This document shows, one piece after another, positions 13,291-23,599 of a stretch of 64,000 nucleotides of DNA. Source of the stretch: Brachionus plicatilis (Eukaryota > Rotifera > Eurotatoria > Ploima > Brachionidae); the NCBI GenBank assembly GCA_010279815.1, contig QEOQ01000359.1, forward strand, positions 129,239-193,238. The letters run 5' to 3'. The notes under the pieces are model-generated. The model was not told the origin of the DNA. It was given only the letters and a program-made list of their open reading frames with translations, and searched no databases. Each line of letters opens with the position of its first letter. The stretch's first letter is position 1. The translations under genes and the position numbers were made by a program.

Positions 13291-13734
13291 TTAAAATGGA
13301 TTATTATTAAATGGGTATTTATATTAATTATTTGGGTGTAGAAATAAATACATACCGAGATATTTGTGCATTTTTGGTTTTTTAATTTATTAAAAAAATC
13401 GATCTAGAGTCTTTCAAAATGAACACTTCAAAAGGGAAAATCTTAAAATTTTTTGACAATTAATTAGACGAGCAAAGGATAGAATCTCGGCAACTCAAAT
13501 CGGCACTTGGCTTTGGGTTTGTTAGTAGGGTCAATTAACTTTTTTTTTTATTCTTACATTTCTAATGGTCAATTTATATTTTTGTTAGAATAATGATTTC
13601 TATTGATCCAATCAAAATATTTTTCATTTTATTCAAAAATGCCAACAATACATGCAGAAATCTCGATATTAATTTTTGGGTATTTATTTTTTGTCAAAAT
13701 TATTGAAAAAGAAATAAAAACTGAGTACATAAAA

Positions 13735-13850
13735 ATTATTGACGAGTATTATAAAAATGATTTTTGGGTATTAAAAAAATTATTATTGAGTATTATAAAA
13801 ATTATTATTGAATATTATAAAATTATTTTTTGAATATTATAAAAATTATG
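13735..13850. repeat. Short tandem repeat, GAATATTATAAAAATTATT-like unit
   Basis: Several imperfect copies of (G)A(A/G)TATTATAAAAATTATTATTG follow one another. The open frame across it is low-complexity and is not taken as a gene. Confidence 0.6.
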
Positions 13851-14342
13851 AAAAAAAATTCTCTAATAAGGTATGTTGAAGTTTATGATCAAAACTGTAT
13901 ATCAAATTACTCATTTTATATTTAATAAAAAATTTCCTGAAGATTTAGGTAGAATTTTATGAAATTCTTGATGTAACATTGATTAACATAGTTTGTTAAA
14001 TTAAAATTTCAAAAAAAAAAAATTTAAATTAATAGTATGTTCAAAATTAACTAAAATGATCGATTATTTTTGATTTTTTAGTAAAGTAAATAATGCAAAT
14101 AAATAAATTTTTTTCTTAACATAAAATATTATTTGGTTTTTTAATCTTATTATCTTTGCGAAGTTAAGTTTTTTGTCTTTCGGATTTTGTACTCTTTTAA
14201 TAAAAATTAGATAAAATCAATAAGAAGTAGATAATAGTTTTTAATAGTAGATATTTATTTTTTCAAACATAGATAATTAAAAAAACATAAGAAAAAAAGA
14301 AAGAAAAATTTCCTTGAATAAAACAAACAAAGTAATTGACAC

Positions 14343-14928
14343 TTAATTTCTTAAACTTTTTGACGGCTGCTCACTTTCATTATTAGATTTTTTTGGTCTT
14401 CCACGTTTACGTTTCTCAGAAATTTGAATATTGTCTTCGACTAGATCTTGGACTGCTGAATTTGAAGCCAAAACAAGTTGATTTTGATGAGAGACATTAA
14501 AGATTGTATGGTTTATCTTTCTGGTACATTTCCAACACCCGATTGTTGCTTTTTTCCCATGCTTCTTTTGAATTAGCGTTGCTGTGTTGGTGGAGACAAT
14601 CTTCGATACAAACTTGAACTTCTAGACTTGTTCGAAGCTTAAGCGAAAGCATTTTTTTTGAACAAGAGCTTCACTTGTAAAATTACTTTTTGCCAAGTTT
14701 TGTAACTCTTTTTTTCTTTTTTGACCACTTATTTCCGTCTATCTGGCATTGCTCAAGAGACTCTACAAATTCGGTAATGTGAGCATAAGTTGCGTATTCG
14801 TCGTCAGTGTTAGTTCCGCGCTTAGTTTGAATTTCCTCTGTCTTCAACATCATTATCAGTATTATCAAGTTGATTTTCCTGATTATTGACTGATAAGAGT
14901 ACAGAGGTTGAGGAAGCTTCAGACATTT
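14343..14928 (-). pseudogene. Frameshifted transposon-protein remnant with an AT-hook end
   Basis: On the minus strand a frame opens at 14928 with MSEASSTSVLLSVNNQENQ and is broken near 14840. A second frame (14683-14868) gives TNTDDEYATYAHITEFVESL. The final part, near 14400, encodes the AT-hook KRKRGRPKK. It lies inside the inverted pair at 13865-15583. I infer the N-terminal part of a MULE-associated protein because of the context and the AT-hook, but its family is not directly recognisable. Confidence 0.35.
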
Positions 14929-14989
14929 TTTGTTTTATTTTTTTTTGAAGTATAATTCATTGAATAGTATATCAAATATGTTTAGCTTA

Positions 14990-15112
14990 TTTATTCATTT
15001 ATTTAATATTTAATTTAGAGGGAATAGTTCCTCTTGGCAGCTCCGAACGGCGTAGTGCCTTCTTTTCAGCCAGCCTGTTAGGAATATTTTGTAATTAATT
15101 ATTATTATTATT
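14990..15112 (+). mobile_element. Short retroposon with 15-bp target duplication and (ATT)n tail
   Basis: AATATGTTTAGCTTA occurs at 14975-14989 and again at 15113-15127, exactly flanking a 123-bp insert. The insert holds a GC-richer core (GGCAGCTCCGAACGGCG...) and ends in ATTATTATTATT. This is the pattern of target-primed insertion of a 5'-truncated LINE or a SINE with a microsatellite tail. It does not match the other LINE tail families in the window. Confidence 0.7.
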
Positions 15113-15584
15113 AATATGTTTAGCTTAATATATTACGCAATTAAGAAATTAATTTAGTTCAAACTGGTAATTTTTTAAAGTGTAAGTGTCAAAAAACAAA
15201 AAATTAGCACTTTTATGATAAATATCTACTTCAGAAAACAATTATCTACATTTGAATAAAAATATCTTTTGAATACTATTTTTATCTAATAAAAAAAATT
15301 ATTTATTTACTATTTTTTTATTCTACTTTTTTAAATAAAATTATCTACTAAAAAAAATATTTATCTACTAACGAAAAACTAGGCCATTCTAAAAATCGAT
15401 TATTAATCCATTTATTTTATGATCAACTTAAAATAATTTTTTGAGACTGTAGCATAATATGTTAAATCATTACCAGAAAAAAAAATCATTTCGTTAATTT
15501 AAGAAATTATAATGCTCACTTTTTAATTGAGCATTTGATCATTTGATCATAAATTTCAACATGCCCTAATAAATGCTTTTTTTG

Positions 15585-16035
15585 CTAAGGTAGGTCTGCC
15601 TCTCTTCCTTTTTTGTCCGATTGGTGCTGATTTAACTTTTAATGAGGACTGACTTCTTTTAATCTAATAGCCATACCAACAACATGCTTGCATACATACT
15701 CTTTTAGAAAACTAGGACAAGTGCATTTAGCCCGTTTCCAATCTTGACAATTGTCTCTATAAAGACATCATTATTAAATTACTTCACAAAATGATCAAAA
15801 GTCGTGAATTTTCCAGATCGATAACGCTTAAATTCAGAATCAGTAATCTTATTAAAATCATCGGGAGGAAAATAAAACTTATCATTTGTGATGTTCTGAG
15901 ATTCAATAAAAGACTTTCTTTTTGGGAAAACAATTTTATTCTCTAATTAATTTTTCTTCTCGTCTTTTTAAAATTAAATCTTCTTTAAATACTGTGTTCT
16001 TTTGAAACAAGCTTAGAACATCATAGTTGTTTTCA
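15585..16035 (-). pseudogene. MULE transposase C-terminal fragment (SWIM zinc finger plus AT-hook)
   Basis: One minus-strand frame contains CTCPSFLKEYVCKHVVGMA, which fits the SWIM pattern CxCx(n)CxH. After a frameshift comes IGQKRKRGRPTLAKKAF, an AT-hook. The same order (SWIM, then IGQK-RGRP-KKAL) recurs in the element at 29927-31176, showing one transposon family. Upstream (15800-15930) a short frame reads YFPPDDFNKITDSEFKRYRS, possibly the linker region. Stops and frameshifts make it non-functional. The DDE catalytic core is not visible. Confidence 0.6.
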
Positions 16036-16974
16036 GTTTTCAATTTCAAACAACCATGATCTAAGCAGAAGCTTTAGACGCGTCAAGTGAATGTGAGACT
16101 AAGCTCAGACGCGTGTAATGTAAGACATCACATCATCAAGTATCTTGGTTCTAAAATAAACTAAATAAATAGTTGATTCTAAAATAAACTTTTTATAATT
16201 AATATGAGCTTTGGAATTTTTAATATTTAATATTTTATTTGAGCTTACTACTAATAAAAAAGGATGGATATCTTTATCAATAGTTCTTACAATTAGTATA
16301 GGGAATCTTTGCCAAAATAGCATGTAAGTTGCATTAGCATGAAAATGAGTAGATATCGAATTATTATTTAATAATCTTAATATTCTGGCACAAGCTTTTT
16401 TAGTGTAACATGTTTATTAATTTATTTATTTAATAATTATTATTTTCCTTGTTGTGCAATAATTTTAAATTTCTAATCATTAATATGAATATTTATATTG
16501 TTTTTATATAAATAAGTAACCACTAAATAATTTAATACTCTAAATGAATTTTTAAACACTCATTTGATTTTTTTAGACCTCAAATAAACATTTAAATGCT
16601 TGATTATTTTAATTAACATTCATTCAATATTATAAGTACTCAAATTATTTGTCCAATATCCAAATTGATTTTTTGCTAAATACCCAATTATATTAATAAA
16701 TACCCATTTAAATACCAGTCTTTTAAAATGAAAGGCAATTTACAGATTTATTATTTATGTCGTGTTGAAATAGCACAATTAATTATTTAGTGTAATAAAT
16801 AAAAAAAATGATAACTTTGTGTAAATAATAAAAATGAATATTTTTTAGTCTAAACTTAATGATTATTTTGCCTAAATTACAACAAATTTTTGAATTAACA
16901 CTAAATTATGCTTAATTAAGAAAAAAATATTTTCTTGCATTAAAATTTTTGAATTGAAAATTAATTTTTAAAAA

Positions 16975-17388
16975 ATGGAACTTGAAGTTCACAAACATAA
17001 AATATCGTTCTACGAATGTCTACTCAAGCTAACGAAAAATTCCGAAAGAAACGTTTACAGTCGTACGAAAATCGACGAGATTATCAAATTATTGATGCAA
17101 AACAAAACCAACCCGAATACGAAAAACGACGAATATTATTATCACGAACGAAGGCACCAAGTGTTAGAATTAGCTGGAAAGCAAAGACTAATACGCAAAT
17201 TGGACGACGAAAAAAAAGATATTTTAATAATCATTGCAACTGAGGATTTATTCGACGAAATCAACACTTGCCATCGAGATGTAGGGCACGGTGGGATTAA
17301 AAAAACGTTAATGGAAGCGAACAAACGTTTCACCAATATTCAACAAAAACAAGTTGCCTTATACAATTCACTTTGTATAGGATGTTAA
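16975..17388 (+). pseudogene. Integrase zinc-binding (H2C2) segment of the Ginger/KRBA2-like element
   Basis: The 137-aa frame begins MELEVHKHKISFYECL and includes VLELAGKQRLIRKLDDEKKD, then HRDVGHGGIKKTLMEANKRF and C-x-G-C near its end, which fits the HHCC domain that precedes retroviral-type integrase cores. It stops at 17386. In the other frame the next codons read KPIISNGFMSRGQDLIDFQ, the start of the integrase core in this family. The catalytic core that should follow is missing (see 17389-17981). Codons are richer in C and G than the surroundings, as expected for an inserted element. Confidence 0.65.
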
Positions 17389-17981
17389 AAAAAGGCAACG
17401 AAAGCAGGTAACAAAAAAGTGGTTGTTAAACCAATTATCTCAAATGGGTTTATGAGTCGTGGTCAGGACTTAATTGATTTTCAGTCGATGGCTGATGGCA
17501 TTTGGAAATGGGTAATCGAAACTTGCGAAGTGCTGCTGAAAAAATGGCAGAGCAACATATTAATAAGTTAGGGGAAGCAAAGGTAGGAAACACTGTTCAA
17601 GTACCAGTCCCAGATGTTGATAGGGGTCCAGGTGACTTATTAAATATTTTTGCATATATAGTAAAAATTAACGAGTGTCATATGACATATCAATTAGGGA
17701 CTAAGTTTTGATTAATAAAGGGATGTTTCTCAAGAAATATGTTTCATATTTGTAAGCAGAAATTAGTTAATTTTGAAAGTTTAGATTTAAGCAAGGAAAA
17801 AACTTTGCGAGAAATTAATGCACTTCACTCAATAACTGGAGGACAAGGGTTCCTAAAATGTAATTGTTCAGGCAAGTGTGAGAGAAATTGTAAATGCAAG
17901 ATAAATGGGGTTTTTTGTAATTCTAGGTGTCACAAGGGAGTTGTAAATAGTCAGTGTACTAGGCAATTTGAAGGTCAATAA
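17389..17981 (+). pseudogene. Deleted integrase core and Cys-rich C-terminus of the Ginger/KRBA2-like element
   Basis: After KPIISNGFMSRGQDLIDFQSMADGIWKW (split across frames) the sequence jumps to a C-terminal region: 17502-17711 reads SAAEKMAEQHINKLGEAKVG and VQVPVPDVDRGPGDLLNIFA. Frames 17739-17981 end in CNCSGKCERNCKCKINGVFC followed by NSRCH, a Cys-rich motif found at the end of KRBA2/Ginger-type integrases. The DDE core is therefore deleted and the element can only be non-autonomous. Confidence 0.55.
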
Positions 17982-18198
17982 TTTGTTTTTATTCGTTTTT
18001 AATAAAATTAGATAAATTTTTATACTTTTTATAAATAAATTTGTAAAAAAATTTTTTACTAAATAGTATTCATTTAGTCAAAATTAAAATAATGAGTCTT
18101 AATATTCTCATTTTATCTAAATTGAAAAAATGAATATAATTTACACTAAATTACAATTATTTAGTGTAAACAATTAATTGTGCTTATTCAACACGACA

Positions 18199-19913
18199 TA
18201 TATTTATAAAATATTTTATTTATCGCATTCAGTACAAAGCTGAAATAAGTTAACAGCATGTTTCAAAATGTTTATACAGGGTTTTAAACATTTTCAAACA
18301 TTTTCTTGAAAATTTCTGAACAGCAAACATATTTTGAACATTAAGACAAATTCAATCTATATAATCTTACAAATAAACTTTCAAGTCTATGTGGCGTGTA
18401 TTTTTTTGTTAATTTAATTTACTTGGTAATTATTAAAAAATTGGAAACATAATTATTATCAAAAATTTTTTAAAAGAAAATCGCAATAAAGAGAAAGTTG
18501 AAGGTTACTTTGATATATCATTGATTTAAGAACCTCTGGATTGAGTTTTCGAAAAATTTCAAAGCAGCTTAACAATGTTTAACAATTAGCCGTGTTTCAA
18601 TTTATTAAATATACAGGAAATATGACCAATCAAAAATCCTCTCAGACTTTCCTTGAAAGGGTCGTAATCCTATTTTTAATAAGGAACAGTATGAATATCT
18701 AAATGAATTAATTAGAAATTACCGAGATGCCACTATAGTTGCTTAACATTAAAATAAATTTTAAGAGAAGTTGAAACAGCTATAGTCGATTTATTTAATT
18801 TCTCTGATTTTTTTTGAGCAATTATCTAATTAATATTATATTTAATTTAAGATAATTTTTTTTGAAACATCTGTACTTTCTCGATTCAGAATGAGTTAAT
18901 GATAAGTCCTTATTAAAACTAACTGATTTACTAGTTCTAATTATTGTTTCGTAACTGACATCCAAACAGCCAAACTCTTTTTTTTTATTAAATAATTAAA
19001 TGGATCATTTTGTAAAACACTTCACTTTTTTTTAAAAAGACCTTTATCTGTATTCATATCAGTTTTGATGATAATATTCTTCAATTCGACTGAATTTACA
19101 ATTAGAGCTATCCTTTCTAATAATTTTTCATCACATCTCTCCCTTATCAGAGCTAATTTTTAGATAAAAAGTACTTAAAATTTCGAATTTTTAGCTATGT
19201 AACTTAACCTTTTCACCATCAAATTTGTTAATGAAATTTTTAAAATTAATTAACAAACTTTCTCCTCCAATTTCTTTAATTGTGACATCGCGCCAAACAG
19301 AATTGCTATCAAGAACTTGAACTATTGAATTGACTTGAAACGTTTTCTTAAAATGAGAAAAGCGATAAGCTAAAAATCCTTTATATTCAAATTTTGATTT
19401 TTTCCATAATCTTATTAACTAAAATTGTTATGGTTATAATTCAAAAATGTTTAAACACGCGTTCGTGTTTCGAATAATTTTTTTACTTAAAAAGATAATT
19501 TAGTTCTAAAAAATGCTTAATTATAAGCAAATTTGCTTAATCTGAAAATATATTTCTGCAATGTATTGCTGATTTGATTAGAATAATTTTAATGGGGTGC
19601 AAAATGCAGAAAATTGCAGAGTATTTTGCAGACTTATTTTACTGTATTAAGAAAATTTACTTATAGCAATTTCAAGTTTTTCCGAATTGTAAGGATCGAA
19701 TTGAAACGAACTTCACAACTCCAAAAAAATGATAAATTTTTGAAATTGTTTTCTATATTTCTATATATATAAATGGAAAAAATTATTTGTAAATTAAAAT
19801 TATGAATTTCATTCACTAAAAATAATTGTTCAGTCTATTTTTATTTTTCAGATTTAAAGAAAAAAAAACTTAACTTTTATGAATTAAACTATTTCTTATA
19901 TTTATTATATTAA
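18199..19913. other. Intergenic stretch between Ginger-like element and LTR element
   Basis: Mostly AT-rich with no repeats of note, apart from the possible minus-strand exon remains at about 18860-19400 (separate entry). Confidence 0.5.
18860..19400 (-). pseudogene. Possible exon remains of an unrecognised gene
   Basis: Three consecutive minus-strand open patches have amino-acid composition more like coding DNA than the surroundings. About 19191-19395 reads VQVLDSNSVWRDVTIKEIGG followed by ESLLINFKNFINKFDGEK and a GT after EK. About 19040-19160 reads ALIRERCDEKLLERIALIVN. About 18860-18980 reads GCLDVSYETIIRTSKSVSFN. The W-x-x-V-x-I spacing of the first recalls small barrel (Tudor/MBT-like) folds, which is only an impression. 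No start codon or complete splice model could be assembled. Confidence 0.25.
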
Positions 19914-20055
19914 TGTTGTACAGGCCGAGTGTGTGAATAATAAGCTTAGTATTTGTTAAACACTTTATTTAAAATAAGTTTAGAAAATAACAACTAGTTC
20001 TTCTCTTTTGAAATAACAAGTAATATTTATAGTCTGATCACGTCACCATACTACA
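19914..20055 (-). repeat. 3' LTR of the gypsy element
   Basis: 142 bp, identical to the 25489-25630 copy except TGTTGTA instead of TGTAGTA at its edge. The very low divergence indicates a recent insertion. Confidence 0.93.
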
Positions 20056-20063
20056 TTCCTCCC
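20056..20063 (-). promoter_or_regulatory. Polypurine tract of the gypsy element
   Basis: On the coding strand the 8 bases GGGAGGAA lie directly before the 3' LTR, where plus-strand priming takes place in LTR elements. The tract runs into the assembly gap, so its full length is unknown. Confidence 0.7.
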
Positions 20064-20981
20064 NNNNNNNNNNNNNNNNNNNNNNNNNNNNNNNNNNNNN
20101 NNNNNNNNNNNNNNNNNNNNNNNNNNNNNNNNNNNNNNNNNNNNNNNNNNNNNNNNNNNNNNNNNNNNNNNNNNNNNNNNNNNNNNNNNNNNNNNNNNNN
20201 NNNNNNNNNNNNNNNNNNNNNNNNNNNNNNNNNNNNNNNNNNNNNNNNNNNNNNNNNNNNNNNNNNNNNNNNNNNNNNNNNNNNNNNNNNNNNNNNNNNN
20301 NNNNNNNNNNNNNNNNNNNNNNNNNNNNNNNNNNNNNNNNNNNNNNNNNNNNNNNNNNNNNNNNNNNNNNNNNNNNNNNNNNNNNNNNNNNNNNNNNNNN
20401 NNNNNNNNNNNNNNNNNNNNNNNNNNNNNNNNNNNNNNNNNNNNNNNNNNNNNNNNNNNNNNNNNNNNNNNNNNNNNNNNNNNNNNNNNNNNNNNNNNNN
20501 NNNNNNNNNNNNNNNNNNNNNNNNNNNNNNNNNNNNNNNNNNNNNNNNNNNNNNNNNNNNNNNNNNNNNNNNNNNNNNNNNNNNNNNNNNNNNNNNNNNN
20601 NNNNNNNNNNNNNNNNNNNNNNNNNNNNNNNNNNNNNNNNNNNNNNNNNNNNNNNNNNNNNNNNNNNNNNNNNNNNNNNNNNNNNNNNNNNNNNNNNNNN
20701 NNNNNNNNNNNNNNNNNNNNNNNNNNNNNNNNNNNNNNNNNNNNNNNNNNNNNNNNNNNNNNNNNNNNNNNNNNNNNNNNNNNNNNNNNNNNNNNNNNNN
20801 NNNNNNNNNNNNNNNNNNNNNNNNNNNNNNNNNNNNNNNNNNNNNNNNNNNNNNNNNNNNNNNNNNNNNNNNNNNNNNNNNNNNNNNNNNNNNNNNNNNN
20901 NNNNNNNNNNNNNNNNNNNNNNNNNNNNNNNNNNNNNNNNNNNNNNNNNNNNNNNNNNNNNNNNNNNNNNNNNNNNNNNNN
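20064..20981. other. Assembly gap (918 N)
   Basis: This is a run of N inside the gypsy element between the polypurine tract and the integrase C-terminal frame. Its true length is unknown. Confidence 1.
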
Positions 20982-20984
20982 TTC

Positions 20985-21599
20985 TTATATTTTTAAATCA
21001 TTTTCATTATTTTCAACGTGCTTACTAAGCTTTGAAAATTTCATTTTAACTTTTCTTGATGGCTGTATTCTACTTCGATACTTGCTGGTGCTACAGATCT
21101 TCCTAGGTCTTCCTCGTTTCTTTTTTTTTGTAGGCGGATTTTTATTATTAAGGTCCGGAAGAATCACTGCCCTGTTCTCAGACTTTGCAAACTGATTACA
21201 TTCTGATGGACTTAGGTCTTCAGAATCTGATCGAACCGGCATGACTTGAGACATCGGCGAAAGGTCTTCTGGAATATGATGATAATTTTCTGCATCACAA
21301 AAAGGGAGACGCGGGGAATCCAGGTTGTTATCATTACCATCCTCATTTATTGTAATGTTTTGTTCTTGAGACAGAGAAATTTCCTCTTGCTGGACGGCTA
21401 GCATAAAGCATTTTTTAATTCTATTTATGTTCACAATCAGCTTCTTCTTTCCGTTTATCTGTTTTATTTTGTAGGTAAGTTCTGTTATTTTAGCCATCAC
21501 TTCATAAGGTCCTTTCCACGATTTAGATAGCTTAGGATTCTTCCCTTTCTTTTTCTCCGAGTTCAATAGCCATACTTTATCACCAATGTTATAATTCAT
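20985..21599 (-). pseudogene. gypsy integrase C-terminal domain with AT-hook tail
   Basis: The frame of 204 aa starts in NIGDKVWLLNSEKKKGKNP and has the GPY/F module (SWKGPYEVMAKITELTYKIK) followed by INRIKKC. After an acidic and serine-rich linker it has KKKKRGRPRKI, an AT-hook-like basic motif. It is the direct continuation of the integrase core at 21790-22515 but lies in another frame; the intervening 21600-21830 still reads as integrase in a shifted frame (QTPFELVYGRKTKFPIDLVF). The frame ends at 20985, four bases from the gap. Confidence 0.8.
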
Positions 21600-21789
21600 C
21601 TGCTTTACAATTCTATCATAGTTTACTTTCTAGGATCGATCTTCATGCCAGAATGCTTCTTAACTATATCATATAAGGATATCAATCTTTCCTTTAGGTC
21701 ATTAACATAATCACAGTAGTTTATTACAACAGAACCATTTTCACTTGGAAAAACCAAATCAATAGGAAACTTCGTTTTCCTTCCGTAAA

Positions 21790-22515
21790 CTAATTCAAAT
21801 GGGGTTTGTCCAGTTTCCTGTGTACAGCAGTTCTGTAAGCGAAAGCCATTTTGTTCAACAGGATATCCCAGTTATCCTGATTTTCATTTATAAAAACTTT
21901 CATCATTGAAATCAACGTTCTATTAAATCTTTCTGTCTGTCCGTCACATTGTGGATGGTAAGGAGTAGTTCTTAATTTATGAACGTCAAGTAATTCTAAA
22001 ACTTCTCTAAAAAGGTTTGACTCAAAATTCCTTCCTTGATCTGGTACACCATGTCTACAAACTAGGTCCATAAAGCACTTTGCCGCTTCATTTGCCTCTA
22101 ACTTTTTTAAGCTGTACAATTCAATCCATTTAGTGAAGTGACAAATGAAGACTATTATGTATTTTGCACCTTCTTTTGTTACAGGAAGTGGACCCAATAT
22201 ATCACAAGTAACTAGTTGAAATGGTCTTGAAGTAATGATGGGCTGTAGAGGACCTCTTTTCAAGATTCCATTTGTTTTAGCTTCTTGACACTTAATACAA
22301 TTCCGTACGTAATCATCTATTTCTTTATGCTGTCCAGGCCAGTAATATTTTGATTCGATCTTCCCGGCCGTTGTTGTCATTCCAAAATGTCCACCTAATT
22401 CTGAATCATGCATTTGCCTTAGAATATCTTTTCTCAACGTTCTAGGGACAACCAACTGATATCGTACCTGGTTATCACCTATTTTCCATATTCTATACAA
22501 CACGCCATTTATCAC
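21790..22515 (-). pseudogene. gypsy integrase: zinc-binding and catalytic core
   Basis: The zinc-binding part is HDSELGGHFGMTTTAGKI…NCIKCQEAK (HHCC). The core has the first Asp in TCDILGPLP, a second Asp in GVPDQGRNFESNLF and the Glu in CDGQTERFNRTL. Between GVP and DQG the family normally has about five more residues, so a small in-frame deletion is likely. A frameshift near 21830 truncates the frame after AYRTAVHRK. The upstream frame (22588-23570) is in the same reading frame, separated by one TAG and about 24 open codons. Confidence 0.85.
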
Positions 22516-22587
22516 TCTTAATCTGTCCCATTGTAACCAATAAGTTCTGAGGTCGCCACTAAGACTTTCATTATGCGGTCTATTTTC

Positions 22588-23570
22588 CTATGCGTCTTTC
22601 CAACCTAAAACTGTTACGATTTCCTTGTCGTGCAACTGGGGATTTATATCGGTAGTCTGAAAGCCTATCAGATTGGTACTTGGGATGCCTTCAATTATCG
22701 TATCTTCCTCACCATTTAATTCTTCGGGTCTTTCTTCTATATTAGGCCAACGCGACAGACCATCCGCGTTCCCGTTCTTTTTCCCAGGTTTGTATTCAAT
22801 TTCAAATTGATATTCACTTAATTTCATTATCCATCTTGCGATTCTTGGTTGAGGCTCTTTGATGTTGAACATCCATTTTAAAGGTTGATGGTCAGTGCAA
22901 ATAATAAATACTTGACCATAAAGATAAATACGAAAATGGTCCACACCACACACTATCGCTAAGGCTTCTTTTTCTGTTGTTGAATAATTTCTTTCTGCAG
23001 AGGTCAACTGTCTACTCCAATATGCAATCGGTTTCCATTCACCATTTCTTTTTTGAGAGAGTACACCTGCTATACCAACATCACTTGCGTCCGTTTCCAG
23101 CTTGAAAACTTCATCGAAATTCGGAAAAATAAGAAAATTTTCACTTGTTATTTTATCTTTAAGAAGGTCAAAGGCATTACTACATTTGTCATCAAAATGT
23201 TCTTCGAACTTTATATTATTCTTAAATGAAGCAAACAAAGGTTGGGCTATTTTAGCATAGTTTTCAATAAATTTCCGATAAAAACCTGTGATCCCGAGAA
23301 AACTCTGAAGTTGTTTGACCGATTTAGGTTTTTTAAAGTTCTTAATTGCCTTAACCTTGTCTTCACAGGGCAAAAGTCCATTTTGATTTATAACGTGTCC
23401 CAAATATATTACTTCATCTTTCATAAAGAAGCATTTCTCTTTGTTTAATTTTAACGTTGCAGCTTTCAATTTCTCAAAGATTATTTTAAGGTGAATGATA
23501 TGATCGTCCACGGTTTTAGAAAAAAAAATTATGTCATCCAGGTATACTAAGCAAAATTTTCCAATAATAT
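22588..23570 (-). pseudogene. gypsy reverse transcriptase (C-terminal part) and RNase H
   Basis: Reading starts within the RT catalytic motif (GKFCLVYLDDIIFF), so the RT fingers and motifs A and B are absent. It continues through YLGHVINQNGLLP and LGITGFYRKFI, the RT thumb region. RNase H follows with LETDASDVGIAGVLSQ, TEKEALAIVCGVDHF and CTDHQPLKW, and ends in GNADGLSRWP. One TAG (22588-22590) separates it from integrase. The missing N-terminal half coincides with a palindrome at 23549-23599. Confidence 0.88.
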
Positions 23571-23599
23571 CCTTTTATTGGAAAATTTTGCTTAGTTTA
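23549..23599. repeat. 22-bp-arm palindrome at the RT deletion junction
   Basis: ACTAAGCAAAATTTTCCAAT(AA), seven bases, and then its exact reverse complement. The left arm is RT sequence (the codons just before YLDD), so the right arm is an inverted copy of it. Directly beyond are short repeats of CCCTAGTTCC. This pattern suggests template switching. Confidence 0.85.

Larger units (their letters stand above)
13291..16735. mobile_element. Decayed Mutator-like (MULE) region with terminal inverted repeats
   Basis: The left end (about 13291-13345) contains TTTTAAAATGG and AAATGGGTATTTA. The right end (about 16680-16735) is an inverted imperfect copy (TAAATACCCATTT, TTTTAAAATG). A second inverted pair lies inside, near 13865-13920 and 15525-15583, with GTTGAAGTTTATGATCAAA against TTTGATCATAAATTTCAAC. 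Minus-strand remains of SWIM/AT-hook proteins lie within. A solitary copy of the outer end is at about 31440-31500. The outer boundary and target duplication are not clear. Confidence 0.5.
16758..18198 (+). mobile_element. Ginger/KRBA2-like integrase DNA transposon, internally deleted
   Basis: TGTCGTGTTGAAATAGCACA at the left end faces an inverted near-copy at the right end (…AACACGACA); similarity runs about 40 bp and, more loosely, over 100 bp. Inside are integrase zinc-binding, integrase start and Cys-rich tail fragments in one orientation. Integrase-type genes between terminal inverted repeats, without LTRs, are the definition of Ginger-like elements. No clear target duplication was found. 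Confidence 0.65.

Noticed and set aside
13603..13833. 76-aa open frame (+)
   Set aside because: It runs over a short tandem repeat (GAATATTATAAAAATTATT) and has only low-complexity Ile/Lys/Tyr content.
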